Notes: generated by a model not told the origin, from the sequence alone. A DNA stretch of 54,500 nt from Candidatus Tityobacter terrigena (GCA_003156715.1 PMHO01000028.1:840-55339); one strand, 5' to 3'; counted from the stretch's first letter, positions 9,870 through 18,327 are shown. Made by a program: numbers and translations.

Positions 9870-10261
9870 AGCGCCATCAGTTCGCAGCCGCCTTGCTCCT
9901 CGCGCTCACCGGATGCGCGCAACCGGGCAGTCAGATAGCGACCGTCGACATCGCCCGCATTCAAGCCAACTGGCCGAAGTTCATCAACTATCACAACCAG
10001 CTCGCCTCCGACGCGGAGGCGATCCAGCGCTCGAGCGGCTCGCCGCGCCAGAAACAGCAAGAGCTGGCGGCGCTCAATTCGCGCATGATCAGCATGCAGA
10101 ACGAAATCACCGGAGACCTGACCGGCGCCGCACAGCAAGTGGCCAATAGCCGGCATTTCAATTTGATCGTGACGCGCCAGTACGTCGGCTACGGCGGCGT
10201 CGACATCACGAGCGACATCGAAAAGATCCTCAAGATCACCGAGTCGTCACCCGCCCCCTAG
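9866..10261 (+). CDS. Short Skp/OmpH-like lipoprotein
   Basis: A 131-residue protein whose GTG start (9866) overlaps the preceding TGA. A lipoprotein signal ends in lipobox ALTGC (Cys about residue 17). The mature part has the Skp-like layout: IATVDIARIQANWPKF, a charged helix containing many Gln, Ser and Glu, and closing strand LIVTRQYVGYGGVDITSDIEKIL. The last motif is almost identical to the C-terminus of the two-module protein at 7725-8543 (YGGTDITSDV), so the three genes form one amplified family between bamA and lpxD. Shortest of the set and slightly below the size of normal Skp. Function in escorting outer-membrane proteins is inferred from family and position. Confidence 0.68.
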   Translation: MKRHQFAAALLLALTGCAQPGSQIATVDIARIQANWPKFINYHNQLASDAEAIQRSSGSPRQKQQELAALNSRMISMQNEITGDLTGAAQQVANSRHFNLIVTRQYVGYGGVDITSDIEKILKITESSPAP

Positions 10262-10295
10262 TGGGCCATCGTAGGCCGTTCGCGTCCGGGGCACG

Positions 10296-11306
10296 GTGGT
10301 GACGCTCGGGGAGTACGCCGCACGCCTGGGCGGAACCGTGCTGGGCGACCCGGCCACGCCGATCGAGCGCATCAGTGCGATCGACGACGTCGACGAAACG
10401 ACCCTGACCTTCGCAACCGACGAGCGTTACCTGCGTAACGCGCTGGCATCGCGCGCCGCTGCCGTGCTGACCGAAGCGCGGCTCGCCGCGCGGGCGCCGG
10501 ACCCCCGCAAGCCCTTGCTCTTGGTCGAATCGGCGCGGGCCGCGCTTGCAGCGCTGCTCGCCGACCTCGAGCCGCCGCGCTGCGCCGGTCCCTACCGCCA
10601 CCCATCGGCGATCGTCGACGCCTCGGCGACGATCGAGCGCGACGTCTACATCGGAGCCCTGGCGATCGTTGCCGCCCGGGCCCGAATCGGGGCCGAGAGC
10701 GTCCTCATGGCGGGGGTAACGATCGGGGAAGACGCCCGCGCCGGACAACGCTGCACGTTCCACCCGCGCGCCATGCTGCTCGATCGATGCGTCGCCGGCG
10801 ATCGAGTCGTGCTTCAGCCGGGCGCCGTCATCGGCAGCGACGGCTTCGGCTACGCCTTTTTCGATGGTCGCTTTGCCAAGATTCCGCAAATCGGCAATGT
10901 CGTGCTGGGCGACGACGTCGAGATCGGCGCCAACACGTGCGTCGATCGCGCGCAAACGGGCTCGACGACGATCGGCGAGGGCACCAAAATCGACAACCTC
11001 GTGCAAATCGGCCACAACTGCCGGATCGGGCGCCACTGTGGTTTCGCGGCGATGAGCGGACTGGCAGGCTCGACCAAAGTCGGCGACTATACGGTCGTTG
11101 GGGGTCAATGCGGCTTCCGCGGTCACATTTCGGTGGGTTCGCGGGTCAAGATTGCGGGGAACTCGATGGTGTGGGGCGACGTGCCCGACGGCGCTTTCAT
11201 CAGCGGGCAGCCGGCGCGCGACCATCATAGCGAACTGCGCCAGCAGGTTCGCCTGCGGAACCTCGAAAAGCTCTACGAGCGAGTGAGCGCTTTGGAACGA
11301 AAGTGA
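10296..11306 (+). CDS. lpxD: LpxD UDP-3-O-acylglucosamine N-acyltransferase
   Basis: Third enzyme of lipid A synthesis: transfers a 3-hydroxyacyl chain from ACP to the 2-amine of UDP-3-O-acyl-glucosamine in the cytosol. The 336 residues match the family (E. coli 341). The N-terminal uridine-binding domain (~1-100, TLGEYAARLGGTVLGD) is followed by a left-handed beta-helix of hexapeptide repeats (~105-300) with the catalytic His in VQIGHNCRIG, then a short C-terminal helical extension. Two adjacent in-frame GTG codons (10296, 10299) could start it; the choice changes one residue. Its stop overlaps lpxC. Confidence 0.97.
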   Translation: MVTLGEYAARLGGTVLGDPATPIERISAIDDVDETTLTFATDERYLRNALASRAAAVLTEARLAARAPDPRKPLLLVESARAALAALLADLEPPRCAGPYRHPSAIVDASATIERDVYIGALAIVAARARIGAESVLMAGVTIGEDARAGQRCTFHPRAMLLDRCVAGDRVVLQPGAVIGSDGFGYAFFDGRFAKIPQIGNVVLGDDVEIGANTCVDRAQTGSTTIGEGTKIDNLVQIGHNCRIGRHCGFAAMSGLAGSTKVGDYTVVGGQCGFRGHISVGSRVKIAGNSMVWGDVPDGAFISGQPARDHHSELRQQVRLRNLEKLYERVSALERK

Positions 11307-12145
11307 TGCAGCAACAACATACGCTCCGCGACGTGCTGGCATTCGAAGGCGTCGGCCTTCACACCGGCGCTCGAGCGAGCGTCAGCATCCGGCCTCAAGT
11401 GGCGGGCAGCGGTCTACGTTTTCGCGTGCTCGACGGGCCGACGTTTCCGGCCCACCCGCGCTACGTCGTCGAGACGCGCCGTTGCACGGTCCTGGGCTCG
11501 GGCGAACACCGCGTCTCGACCGTCGAGCACCTGCTGTCGGCCCTCTTTGCGATGGGCGTCGACAACGCGCTGATCGAGGTCGACGGACCCGAGATACCGG
11601 TGCTCGACGGAAGCTCGGCCGCCTTCGCCGAGGCGATCGCCAAAATGGGTTTGGCCAATCAGCACGCGCCGCGCCAGCTGATGGCGATCGACCGGCCGCT
11701 GTACTTTCGCGACGGGGACGCGGTCCTGATCGTCCTCCCGGCGCAGGAGTTCCGCGTGAAGTTTGCGGTCGACTACGCGCCGCCGATCGGCGCTCACTTT
11801 CTGGACATGCGCATCGATCCGGACATCTACATTCGCGAGATCGCACCGGCTCGCACCTTCGGCTACCTTCATGAAGTCGAGGCGCTGCTCAAAGCCGGAT
11901 TGGCACGCGGCGGATCGCTCGACAACGCGCTCGTTTTTGCGCCGGACGGAGCGATGACGCCGCAGCGCTGGCCCAATGAGACCGTGCGCCATAAGGCACT
12001 GGACCTGATCGGTGACTTTGCACTGCTCGGCGCTTGGCCTCAGTTCGAAGTCGTCTCGATCAAGAGCGGTCACCGGCTGCACGCGCAGGCCGTAGGGGCG
12101 CTACGGGCAGCCTTCGCGCCGCCGCTCTCGGTGTTCGGAACGTGA
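11306..12145 (+). CDS. lpxC: LpxC UDP-3-O-acyl-N-acetylglucosamine deacetylase
   Basis: Zinc amidase catalysing the committed step of lipid A synthesis. The 279 residues are a little short (E. coli 305), but the catalytic set is present: E74 and H75 in VSTVEHLLSAL, H229 and D233 in HKALDLIGD, and H256 in SGHRLHA. Substrate-channel residues around GLHTG and LDGSS are also conserved. ATG 11306 overlaps the lpxD TGA by one base; the GTG directly before it (11303) is an alternative. The lpxC TGA overlaps the proposed fabZ GTG. The short form ends right after the GHRLHA helix, so it lacks the C-terminal tail known in E. coli as the FtsH degradation signal. Confidence 0.97.
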   Translation: MQQQHTLRDVLAFEGVGLHTGARASVSIRPQVAGSGLRFRVLDGPTFPAHPRYVVETRRCTVLGSGEHRVSTVEHLLSALFAMGVDNALIEVDGPEIPVLDGSSAAFAEAIAKMGLANQHAPRQLMAIDRPLYFRDGDAVLIVLPAQEFRVKFAVDYAPPIGAHFLDMRIDPDIYIREIAPARTFGYLHEVEALLKAGLARGGSLDNALVFAPDGAMTPQRWPNETVRHKALDLIGDFALLGAWPQFEVVSIKSGHRLHAQAVGALRAAFAPPLSVFGT

Positions 12146-12636
12146 TCGCGCAAGCGGACCGAGTCGAGAACTCGATGGACATCGTGCGCATTATGAAGGT
12201 GCTTCCGCACCGTTACCCGATGCTGCTCATCGACCGCATCACGTACTTCGAGCCGATGAAGCGCGCGAGCGGCTATAAGAACTTGTCGATGAACGAGCAC
12301 TTCTTCCAAGGGCACTTTCCGGGCTATCCGCTAATGCCTGGGGTGCTCGTAATCGAGGCGCTCGCGCAACTCGGGGGCACGATCATTCTGGGTCCCGACG
12401 ACTTTCGGCGGCGGACCGCGTTTCTCACCGGAATCGACAAGGCGAAGTTTCGGCGCCCGGTCGTCCCGGGCGATCGCATCGACTTGGAGACGGTTCTCCT
12501 GCGGACGCGCTCGAGCGCCGGATGGGTCAGCGGCGAAGCCAGAGTCGACGGGAAACTGTGCTGCGCCGCCGAGTTGATGTTCGCGGTTTCGACGGTTGAG
12601 GACTTCGGCATGGACGCCACGATTCTGCACCAGTGA
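12142..12636 (+). CDS. fabZ: FabZ 3-hydroxyacyl-ACP dehydratase
   Basis: Dehydrates 3-hydroxyacyl-ACP in fatty-acid elongation and so competes with LpxA for the same acyl donor; its place between lpxC and lpxA is the classical one. Hot-dog fold with the core HFPGYPLMPGVLVIEALAQ holding the catalytic His and Glu, and the typical opening IMKVLPHRYPMLLIDR. GTG 12142 gives 164 residues and a four-base overlap with lpxC; ATG 12175 (153 residues) is a real alternative because many FabZ proteins start there. The frame is open further upstream inside lpxC, but that extension is not conserved-looking. Confidence 0.95.
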   Translation: MIAQADRVENSMDIVRIMKVLPHRYPMLLIDRITYFEPMKRASGYKNLSMNEHFFQGHFPGYPLMPGVLVIEALAQLGGTIILGPDDFRRRTAFLTGIDKAKFRRPVVPGDRIDLETVLLRTRSSAGWVSGEARVDGKLCCAAELMFAVSTVEDFGMDATILHQ

Positions 12637-12649
12637 GCAGCCGCCGGGC

Positions 12650-13417
12650 TTGATCCATCCAACGGCCGTCGTCCATCCCACCGCGCAGATCGGCGCGGGC
12701 GCGGATATCGGGCCATTTTGCGTCGTCGGCGAGCATGTCGCGATCGGCGCGCGCACCAAGCTGCTCGCCCACGTCGTCATCAACGGGCATACCTCGGTCG
12801 GCGAAGATTGCGCGATCTATCCATTCACATCGATCGGCCTTCCCTCGCAAGACCGTAAATACAAGGGCGAGCACTCGTATACGAGCATCGGGGACCGTAC
12901 GACTATCCGCGAGTACGTCTCGATCCACCGCGCTACGGGCGCGGGCGAGGCAACGACGGTCGGCAGCGACACGCTGCTGCTGGCCTACGTGCACGTTGCC
13001 CACAACTGCCGCATCGGCAACAACGTCACGATGTCGTCCACTTCGCAACTCGCCGGGCACGTGGTCATCGAAGACCACGCCAACGTGGGCGGCATGACGG
13101 GCGTCCATCAGTTCGTTCGCGTCGGCGAGTACGCGATGGTGGGCGGCATCTCGAAGGTTACGCGCGACGTTCCGCCCTATTTTTTGGTCGAAGGGAACCC
13201 GGCGCAGGCCTACGGGCTCAACAGCGTCGGGCTGCGTCGCGCCGAATTCGACGCGCAGACGCTTGCCGAGCTCAAGGAGTGCTACAAACTGATGTACCGC
13301 TCGGGACGCAACGTTTCGCAAGCGCTCGATGCGATGCGCGAGATCGTCAAAACATCGCAGGGCCGGCATTTGATCGCCTTCGTGGAGGCCGGCTCCGAAC
13401 GCGGTATTTTGAAGTGA
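12650..13417 (+). CDS. lpxA: LpxA UDP-N-acetylglucosamine O-acyltransferase
   Basis: First enzyme of lipid A synthesis: adds a 3-hydroxyacyl group to UDP-GlcNAc. The hexapeptide beta-helix starts at once (IHPTAVVHPTAQIGAG), with the catalytic His in YVHVAHNCRIGNN and a C-terminal helical domain from about residue 190. I place the start at TTG 12650, 13 bases after fabZ: it matches the usual family N-terminus (E. coli MIDKSAFVHPTA) and gives 255 residues (E. coli 262). An in-frame start at 12596 would overlap fabZ by 41 bases and add 18 residues with no family counterpart. No strong Shine-Dalgarno precedes the TTG, so it probably depends on coupling to fabZ. Confidence 0.95.
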   Translation: MIHPTAVVHPTAQIGAGADIGPFCVVGEHVAIGARTKLLAHVVINGHTSVGEDCAIYPFTSIGLPSQDRKYKGEHSYTSIGDRTTIREYVSIHRATGAGEATTVGSDTLLLAYVHVAHNCRIGNNVTMSSTSQLAGHVVIEDHANVGGMTGVHQFVRVGEYAMVGGISKVTRDVPPYFLVEGNPAQAYGLNSVGLRRAEFDAQTLAELKECYKLMYRSGRNVSQALDAMREIVKTSQGRHLIAFVEAGSERGILK

Positions 13418-13487
13418 ATCCGGGCGGCTTTGCGGCACGGGGACTGTTTCGCAGCCGACGCGGGTAGCGTCCGGGACGTTCGTGTAG

Positions 13488-14615
13488 GTGCGCGTGTTTT
13501 TCTCAACCGGCGAGGCATCGGGCGAGATGCTGGCTACGGCTCTGGCCGCGGGCATCGGAGCGCGCGTGCCTGCAGCCCGTTTCGAGGGGATCGGCAGCGA
13601 GCGCATGCGAGCGGCGGGCTTTGCGGTCACGCAAGAGACGCGCGGCTGGGCGAGCTTGGGTCCGCTCGAAGCACTCGCCAAGATTCTCCCACTGCTTGCC
13701 ATCATGCTCCGGCACGCCGCGTGGTTGCGCCGGCGGCCGCCGGACTTGCTGGTCTTGGTCGATTTCGGAGCGTTCAATCTGCGCTTTGCGCGGACGCTGC
13801 GACGTATCGGCTACCGCGGGCCGATCCTGTATTTTTTCCCACCCGGCGCGTGGCTCGATCGGCCCAAACAAGCCCGCGCCGTAGCGGCGAACACGACGGC
13901 GCTGACGCCTTTCAAGCACCAACGGGACTTCTACCAAAGCCTCGGGCTGCCGATCGCATGGCTCGGCCATCCGCTCGTGTCGCTCGTGCCGCCGCGTACG
14001 CCGCGCATCGTGCCACCCTCCGACGCGGGCACGATCGCGCTTCTGCCCGGAAGCAGGCGTGGCGAGCTCGAACGTCATCTTGGGCCGCTCCTAGCGGCGG
14101 CGCAACTATTGCAGAGTCGCCGGCCCGGTGCGCAGATCGTCGTCAGCGCTGCCGACGCAGAGGCCGAAAAGACGATTCTCCAGCGGCTTGCCGGCTCGGG
14201 CCTCGCGGGCGCAACGGTCGTCCGCGGGGCGCGGCAAGCACTCGACGTGGCCGACGCGGCCTTTGTCGCCTCGGGGACTGCGGTCCTCGAAGCAGCCCTG
14301 CGCGAAGTGCCGACGGTCGCGCTCTATATCATTCGCCCCTCCCAGGTACCGATTGCGAAACGGGTGTGGCGCGGACCGTTCATCACCCTTCCGAACATTC
14401 TGCTGGGGCGGCCCGTCATCGCTGAGCTGCTGCAGGAAAATGCGGTCCCCGAACGCCTCGCGGCGGAGCTCGAAGCGCTTCTCGTAGATCCCTCCGAGCA
14501 GCTGCGCGCGATGCGCGAACTTCGAGCGGTTCTCGGGCCGGCCGATGCGCTCGAGCGCTGCGTCGCATTTGCGATCGATTTGGCCGGCGCGCAGGCCGGC
14601 GCCGTCTGCCGATGA
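13488..14615 (+). CDS. lpxB: LpxB lipid-A-disaccharide synthase
   Basis: GT19 glycosyltransferase joining UDP-2,3-diacylglucosamine to lipid X at the inner membrane face. The 375 residues match the family (E. coli 382). It opens with FFSTGEASGEMLA, the signature of LpxB, and has YFFPPGAWLDRPKQA, LGHPLVSL, LLPGSRRGEL and ASGTAVLEAAL in the expected order. It starts at GTG 13488 after a 70-base gap in which I see nothing else, and its stop overlaps the phosphoesterase start at 14612. A second, diverged relative lies at 15336-16487. Confidence 0.96.
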   Translation: MRVFFSTGEASGEMLATALAAGIGARVPAARFEGIGSERMRAAGFAVTQETRGWASLGPLEALAKILPLLAIMLRHAAWLRRRPPDLLVLVDFGAFNLRFARTLRRIGYRGPILYFFPPGAWLDRPKQARAVAANTTALTPFKHQRDFYQSLGLPIAWLGHPLVSLVPPRTPRIVPPSDAGTIALLPGSRRGELERHLGPLLAAAQLLQSRRPGAQIVVSAADAEAEKTILQRLAGSGLAGATVVRGARQALDVADAAFVASGTAVLEAALREVPTVALYIIRPSQVPIAKRVWRGPFITLPNILLGRPVIAELLQENAVPERLAAELEALLVDPSEQLRAMRELRAVLGPADALERCVAFAIDLAGAQAGAVCR

Positions 14616-15334
14616 GTTTGCGCGTCTATCACACCTCCGATCTTCACGACCACCGTGGGATCGCGACCCCCTTGCGCGCGCTGCGCGAGCACGCGCCGGG
14701 CTTCTTGTTCGATTCGGGAGACGCTCTGCGCGGCAGCCAAACGCTCTATCGCTCGCGCGAGCCGATCGTCGCGGAGCTCGCTGCCGCAGGCTACGACGCG
14801 CAAGCGATCGGAAACCGCGAGTTCCACTATCTCTTCGCTCTGCTAGCGAAGCGTGCGCGCATGATGCAGCACCCGCTCGTGTGCTCGAATTTGATCGACG
14901 TGCGGCGGCGGCCCTTGCCGTTTGCGCGAACGCTCGACTTCGCGGCGCAGGGCTTTCGGCTGCGCGTGTGTGCGCTGCTCGCGGTTCAGTATCCGGAACA
15001 TTCACCGTGGGAGCGGATCTTCGGATGGCGTTTCCTCGATCCGGCCGGCGCTGCGCGAGCGATCGCTTCCGAGACGCCCGAGGATACGACGCTCGTCGTT
15101 CTCTCGCACTTGGGATTGCGCGTCGATCGCCAGCTCGCGCGAGCGGTCCCGCGGCTCGATCTGATCTTGGGCGGCCATAGCCACGATACGACCCCGGCGC
15201 CGGAGTGGATCGAGGGCGTACCGATCGTCCACGCCGGACCCTACGGCGCTTTCGTCTCGCGCAGCGAACTCGAGCTCGAGGGCGGGCGCGCCCGGCTGGC
15301 GCGCTTCGATCTGCTGCCGCTGCTCGGCGTCTAG
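14612..15334 (+). CDS. Metallophosphoesterase; candidate UDP-2,3-diacylglucosamine hydrolase (LpxH role)
   Basis: A 240-residue calcineurin-type phosphoesterase overlapping lpxB by four bases. Metal-binding blocks occur in order: TSDLHDH, FDSGDALRG, GNREFHY, LSHLGLR and GGHSHD. Overall it resembles the UshA/5'-nucleotidase N-domain branch. The third block reads GNRE rather than the usual GNH[DE]; E. coli LpxH also carries Arg there (GNRD). The lipid A pathway needs a pyrophosphatase between LpxD and LpxB (LpxH, LpxI or LpxG) and none of the known forms is obvious in the window, so this gene is a good candidate by position. No signal peptide is seen, consistent with a cytosolic enzyme. Phosphoesterase family is firm; substrate is inference. 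Confidence 0.7.
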   Translation: MSLRVYHTSDLHDHRGIATPLRALREHAPGFLFDSGDALRGSQTLYRSREPIVAELAAAGYDAQAIGNREFHYLFALLAKRARMMQHPLVCSNLIDVRRRPLPFARTLDFAAQGFRLRVCALLAVQYPEHSPWERIFGWRFLDPAGAARAIASETPEDTTLVVLSHLGLRVDRQLARAVPRLDLILGGHSHDTTPAPEWIEGVPIVHAGPYGAFVSRSELELEGGRARLARFDLLPLLGV

Positions 15335-15335
15335 C

Positions 15336-16487
15336 ATGGAACGCATTCTCTTCGTCAGCAACGGTCATGGCGAAAGCGCCATCGCCGAACGCATCGGCAG
15401 CGAGGTACGGTCGCTCGCGCGCGGCCCGGTGCAGCTCGACCACCTTCCCCTGGTGGGCTCGGGGCTTGGAGAGCACGCATTGCGCGTCGTCGGCCCGCAT
15501 CGCGCGATGCCCAGCGGTGGATTGGTCGCGATGGGCAACGTGCGAGCGCTGGTGACCGATCTGCGTGCGGGCTTCGTGGGTTTGCTCGGCGAGCAGATGC
15601 GCTTTCTGCGCGGCGCCGGTGCATCGCACGAGTGCGCGGTGGTCGTGGGCGACGCGTATGCGCTCGCACTGACGTTCTTGAGCGGGCTACCCGTCGCGTT
15701 CGTCGGCACGGCCAAAAGCGTGTACGTTGCACCGTACGGGCCGTTCGAACGCACGCTGCTGCGGCGCGCGCGCCGCGTCTTCGTGCGCGACCGGCCGACT
15801 GCCCAAAGCCTGCGAGCGGCCCGCATTGCGGCCGAGTCGCCCGGCAACGTGATCGTCGACTTGCTCGACGGCAACGGTTTGGCGCCGCCTCCTGGAAACT
15901 GGCTCGGAATTTTGCCGGGCAGTCGCGAGCACGCCTACCCCGATGCCGTGCGGCTGACGCGCGTCGTACGCGCCTTGAGCTTGCGGCACGGTCCCGTCGA
16001 CGCGCTGCTTTCGGTCGCTCCAACGGTGGACGCGGCCCGGATGGTGCGTTCGCTCGCCGGCGACGGGTGGGAAGCCCACCAGCCGCCGTACGCCGGGGCG
16101 TTCGAGGTGCGCTCCGGTTTGGCCCGAGTGCTCGGCTGGAGCGGGAGCCTGGCTGCCATGCTGCGCGCCTGCCGGCTCGTACTCGGTCAAGCCGGGACCG
16201 CAAACGAGCAGGCGGCTGCCTGTGGGCTGCCGGTGGTGACGCTGGAGAGCGTGCGGCCGGAACCGGCCTTAGCCGGGGGAGACGGCTGGTACCGCATGCG
16301 GCAGCGCCGCTTGCTCGGCGATGCACTGGCGACGGTTCCGGCCGATCCGGATGCGGCTGCCGAAATCGTGGCGGGGATTCTGGCCGATCGGTCCCAATAC
16401 GCGCGAATGCAGGCAGCCGGACGGGAGCGTATGGGCGGTCCCGGCGGCGCAGCGGCGATCGCACAAGCGGTTCTGGAGATGGCGTGA
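15336..16487 (+). CDS. LpxB-related glycosyltransferase (lipid-A-disaccharide synthase-like)
   Basis: A 383-residue protein opening with ILFVSNGHGESAIAERI, the hallmark of a GT-B family of LpxB relatives known mainly from Cyanobacteria and Deinococcota. Further blocks: VVVGDAYALAL, FVGTAKSVYVAPYG, LGILPGSREHAYPDA and LGQAGTANEQAAACGLPVV (UDP-sugar-binding half). The order is LpxB-like, but the GEASGE signature of true LpxB is replaced by SNGHGE. It lies one base after the phosphoesterase and overlaps the ligase-like gene by four bases. Inference: it glycosylates a lipid or polyprenyl acceptor in envelope synthesis. Acceptor and donor are unknown. Confidence 0.78.
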   Translation: MERILFVSNGHGESAIAERIGSEVRSLARGPVQLDHLPLVGSGLGEHALRVVGPHRAMPSGGLVAMGNVRALVTDLRAGFVGLLGEQMRFLRGAGASHECAVVVGDAYALALTFLSGLPVAFVGTAKSVYVAPYGPFERTLLRRARRVFVRDRPTAQSLRAARIAAESPGNVIVDLLDGNGLAPPPGNWLGILPGSREHAYPDAVRLTRVVRALSLRHGPVDALLSVAPTVDAARMVRSLAGDGWEAHQPPYAGAFEVRSGLARVLGWSGSLAAMLRACRLVLGQAGTANEQAAACGLPVVTLESVRPEPALAGGDGWYRMRQRRLLGDALATVPADPDAAAEIVAGILADRSQYARMQAAGRERMGGPGGAAAIAQAVLEMA

Positions 16488-17752
16488 AGCGCGGCCCGTC
16501 CGACCGCGTGCTGGCGGTCGCACTCGCGGCGTTCTTCATCGTCGTGCAGTTCTACACGTCGCTCGCCTTGCTCTCGCCGACCCCGCCGGTGGGCTTCGTG
16601 TTCGCCTCGCCGGCGCTTGCCGTGGGCATGGTGGCCGTTCTCGCCGCCTCGGCGCTCGTCGCGCTTTGGGGCCTGCTCGCTCGCTCGCCAAACCGGCTCG
16701 CGCGGGCCTCCGGTCTGGGTTCCTCGTTCGCGATTCTCGCGGCCTGGATCGGACCGGCCCTGCTCAGCTCGCTCTTGGGGCTGGATCCGCGGGCGGGACT
16801 AGAGGTGGTCGGGGTCATGCTGCTTGGTGCGTGCTTCCATCTCGCCCTGCGCCGCTTCTACGGAATTCCGATCGTTGCAGCGACGGTCGTGGTTGCCTAC
16901 CTCGTCACGGGGGCGCTGGCGGCGGCGCTCGGACTGGGGATGCTCGCCGCTCGGCGCCCGCCGCTGCTCTACGCACTGAACCACGGGCGGGCAGCGGGCG
17001 TCTTCGTGACCGCCAACCAGTTTGGGGCTTTCCTCATCCTTTTCGTTTTCGTCGCGCTCGGAGCCAGTCTCGCGGCGCGGTCGGCAGCGCTGCGCCGGCT
17101 CGGGCTTGTTTCGGCCGGGCTAGCCACCGCTGCGTTGGTGGCGACGGTCTCGCAAGGCGCCTGGATCGGGGCAGTCGCAGGCGCCGTCTTCCTCTGCGCC
17201 ACGGTCGGCCTCCGGCGCTTGGCCGTGCTCAGCCTGATCGTGCTGATAGTCGGCGGTTCGGCTCTGGTCATGCTGCGCCCGGCGGCTCAGCACAACCCGG
17301 CCGACGCGTTCGACCGCTTGCGGACCGTCAGCGCGGGCCTACGCGTCGTGGAACTCTTTCCGCTGACCGGGGTAGGGCCGATGGCGTATTGGCGGGTGTA
17401 TCCCGAAATCCGGCCGCCCAACGGTGGCCAGCCGGGAAGCTTCAGTGCCCTGCACCCGCACAACGTGTACGTCTCGCTGGCCGGCGAGACGGGACTCATC
17501 GGGTTTGCCGGGCTGCTCTACGGATGGTGGCGCTTCAGCTCGGCCGTTCGCGGCTCGCTCGAGCGGGCCGCCCCGCAGACTCGGCGCATCACGCTAGCGA
17601 TTTGCGCCGGGTTGCTCGCAACGCTCGTTCAAGGGATGTTCGACACCATCGGAATCGTGGAGATCACCTTCGTCTGGATACCCTACACAGCGCTTGCGCT
17701 ATCGGCGGCCGAGTTTGGATTGCCCTACGACCGGCCGGCCGGAGCGCCATGA
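16484..17752 (+). CDS. O-antigen ligase/polymerase-like membrane protein
   Basis: A 422-residue polytopic membrane protein with roughly ten or more hydrophobic segments. The periplasmic-loop and helix signature HPHNVYVSLAGETGLIGF near residue 325 is that of the Wzy_C / WaaL O-antigen ligase family, which joins polysaccharide to lipid A-core or polymerises repeat units at the periplasmic face. Start GTG 16484 overlaps the upstream TGA. The same frame is open for hundreds of bases upstream through the preceding gene, but that part is Arg-rich shadow sequence. It sits between the LpxB-like glycosyltransferase and LPS export genes, which supports a role in finishing LPS or a related glycan. Ligase versus polymerase cannot be decided from sequence. 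Confidence 0.75.
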   Translation: MKRGPSDRVLAVALAAFFIVVQFYTSLALLSPTPPVGFVFASPALAVGMVAVLAASALVALWGLLARSPNRLARASGLGSSFAILAAWIGPALLSSLLGLDPRAGLEVVGVMLLGACFHLALRRFYGIPIVAATVVVAYLVTGALAAALGLGMLAARRPPLLYALNHGRAAGVFVTANQFGAFLILFVFVALGASLAARSAALRRLGLVSAGLATAALVATVSQGAWIGAVAGAVFLCATVGLRRLAVLSLIVLIVGGSALVMLRPAAQHNPADAFDRLRTVSAGLRVVELFPLTGVGPMAYWRVYPEIRPPNGGQPGSFSALHPHNVYVSLAGETGLIGFAGLLYGWWRFSSAVRGSLERAAPQTRRITLAICAGLLATLVQGMFDTIGIVEITFVWIPYTALALSAAEFGLPYDRPAGAP

Positions 17753-18327
17753 GGCACACCCCGAGCCTGGCGTTTGCGGCGGCGCTTCTCTGTGCCGCCT
17801 GCAGCGGGCACGCGGCTGCGCCGCAGGCGACGCCGGCGGCCTCGAACGCACCCTTTGCGCCGCGCGCCGTCTCGCCTCCCCCGATCCGAATGCGCTCGCA
17901 GCGCATCGGCTCGCAGTACATTCACTTCACGGCCCAAAAGAAAAATCGTAAGGTCTACGTCGTGCGCGCCGATGACCAGCGCGGGGAGTACCTCGGGCAG
18001 GGCACCGGGCGAATCGACTTTACCAACCCGCACGTGGTTTTTTACCAGACCGACGGCCGCACGGTCGTGGCCGACGCTCCGCTTGGGACCGTCATCGAAC
18101 GTGACAAGACGATGCTGATGAGCGGCGGGGTTCATGCCCGCACGCAGGACGGCAAGACGCTGAGCTGCGACCGGCTGAACTACGACGACGCAACGCAGAT
18201 GCTGCACGGCGAGGGCAACGTCGTCATCACGGCTCCCGGCGGTGAAGAACTGCAGGGTGAACGGGTCGACGCCGATCTGCAGTTTTCAACGGTTCACGTG
18301 ACCGGCGAACCGCGGAGCGCATCGTGA
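17749..18327 (+). CDS. LptC/LptA-like LPS export protein
   Basis: A 192-residue exported protein starting at ATG 17749 (overlaps the upstream TGA). A signal peptide ends in ALLCAACSG, which could be a lipobox (Cys about residue 19), followed by an Ala/Pro-rich spacer. The domain from about residue 48 has the repeated strand pattern of the OstA/LptA-LptC jellyroll, including TQDGKTLSCDRLNYDDATQM, HGEGNVVITAPGGEELQGERV and VHVTGEP. LptC normally receives LPS from LptB2FG and passes it to LptA; the next two genes encode LptB and an LptF/G permease. E. coli LptC is anchored by a membrane helix instead of a lipid, so this may be a variant anchor or an LptA-like periplasmic form. Confidence 0.75.
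   Translation: MRHTPSLAFAAALLCAACSGHAAAPQATPAASNAPFAPRAVSPPPIRMRSQRIGSQYIHFTAQKKNRKVYVVRADDQRGEYLGQGTGRIDFTNPHVVFYQTDGRTVVADAPLGTVIERDKTMLMSGGVHARTQDGKTLSCDRLNYDDATQMLHGEGNVVITAPGGEELQGERVDADLQFSTVHVTGEPRSAS

Noticed and set aside
15632..16483. N-terminal open extension of the ligase-like gene across the LpxB-related gene.
   Set aside because: Arg/Gly/Ala-rich with no family features, fully overlapping a well-supported gene in another frame; GTG 16484 gives a normal membrane protein.
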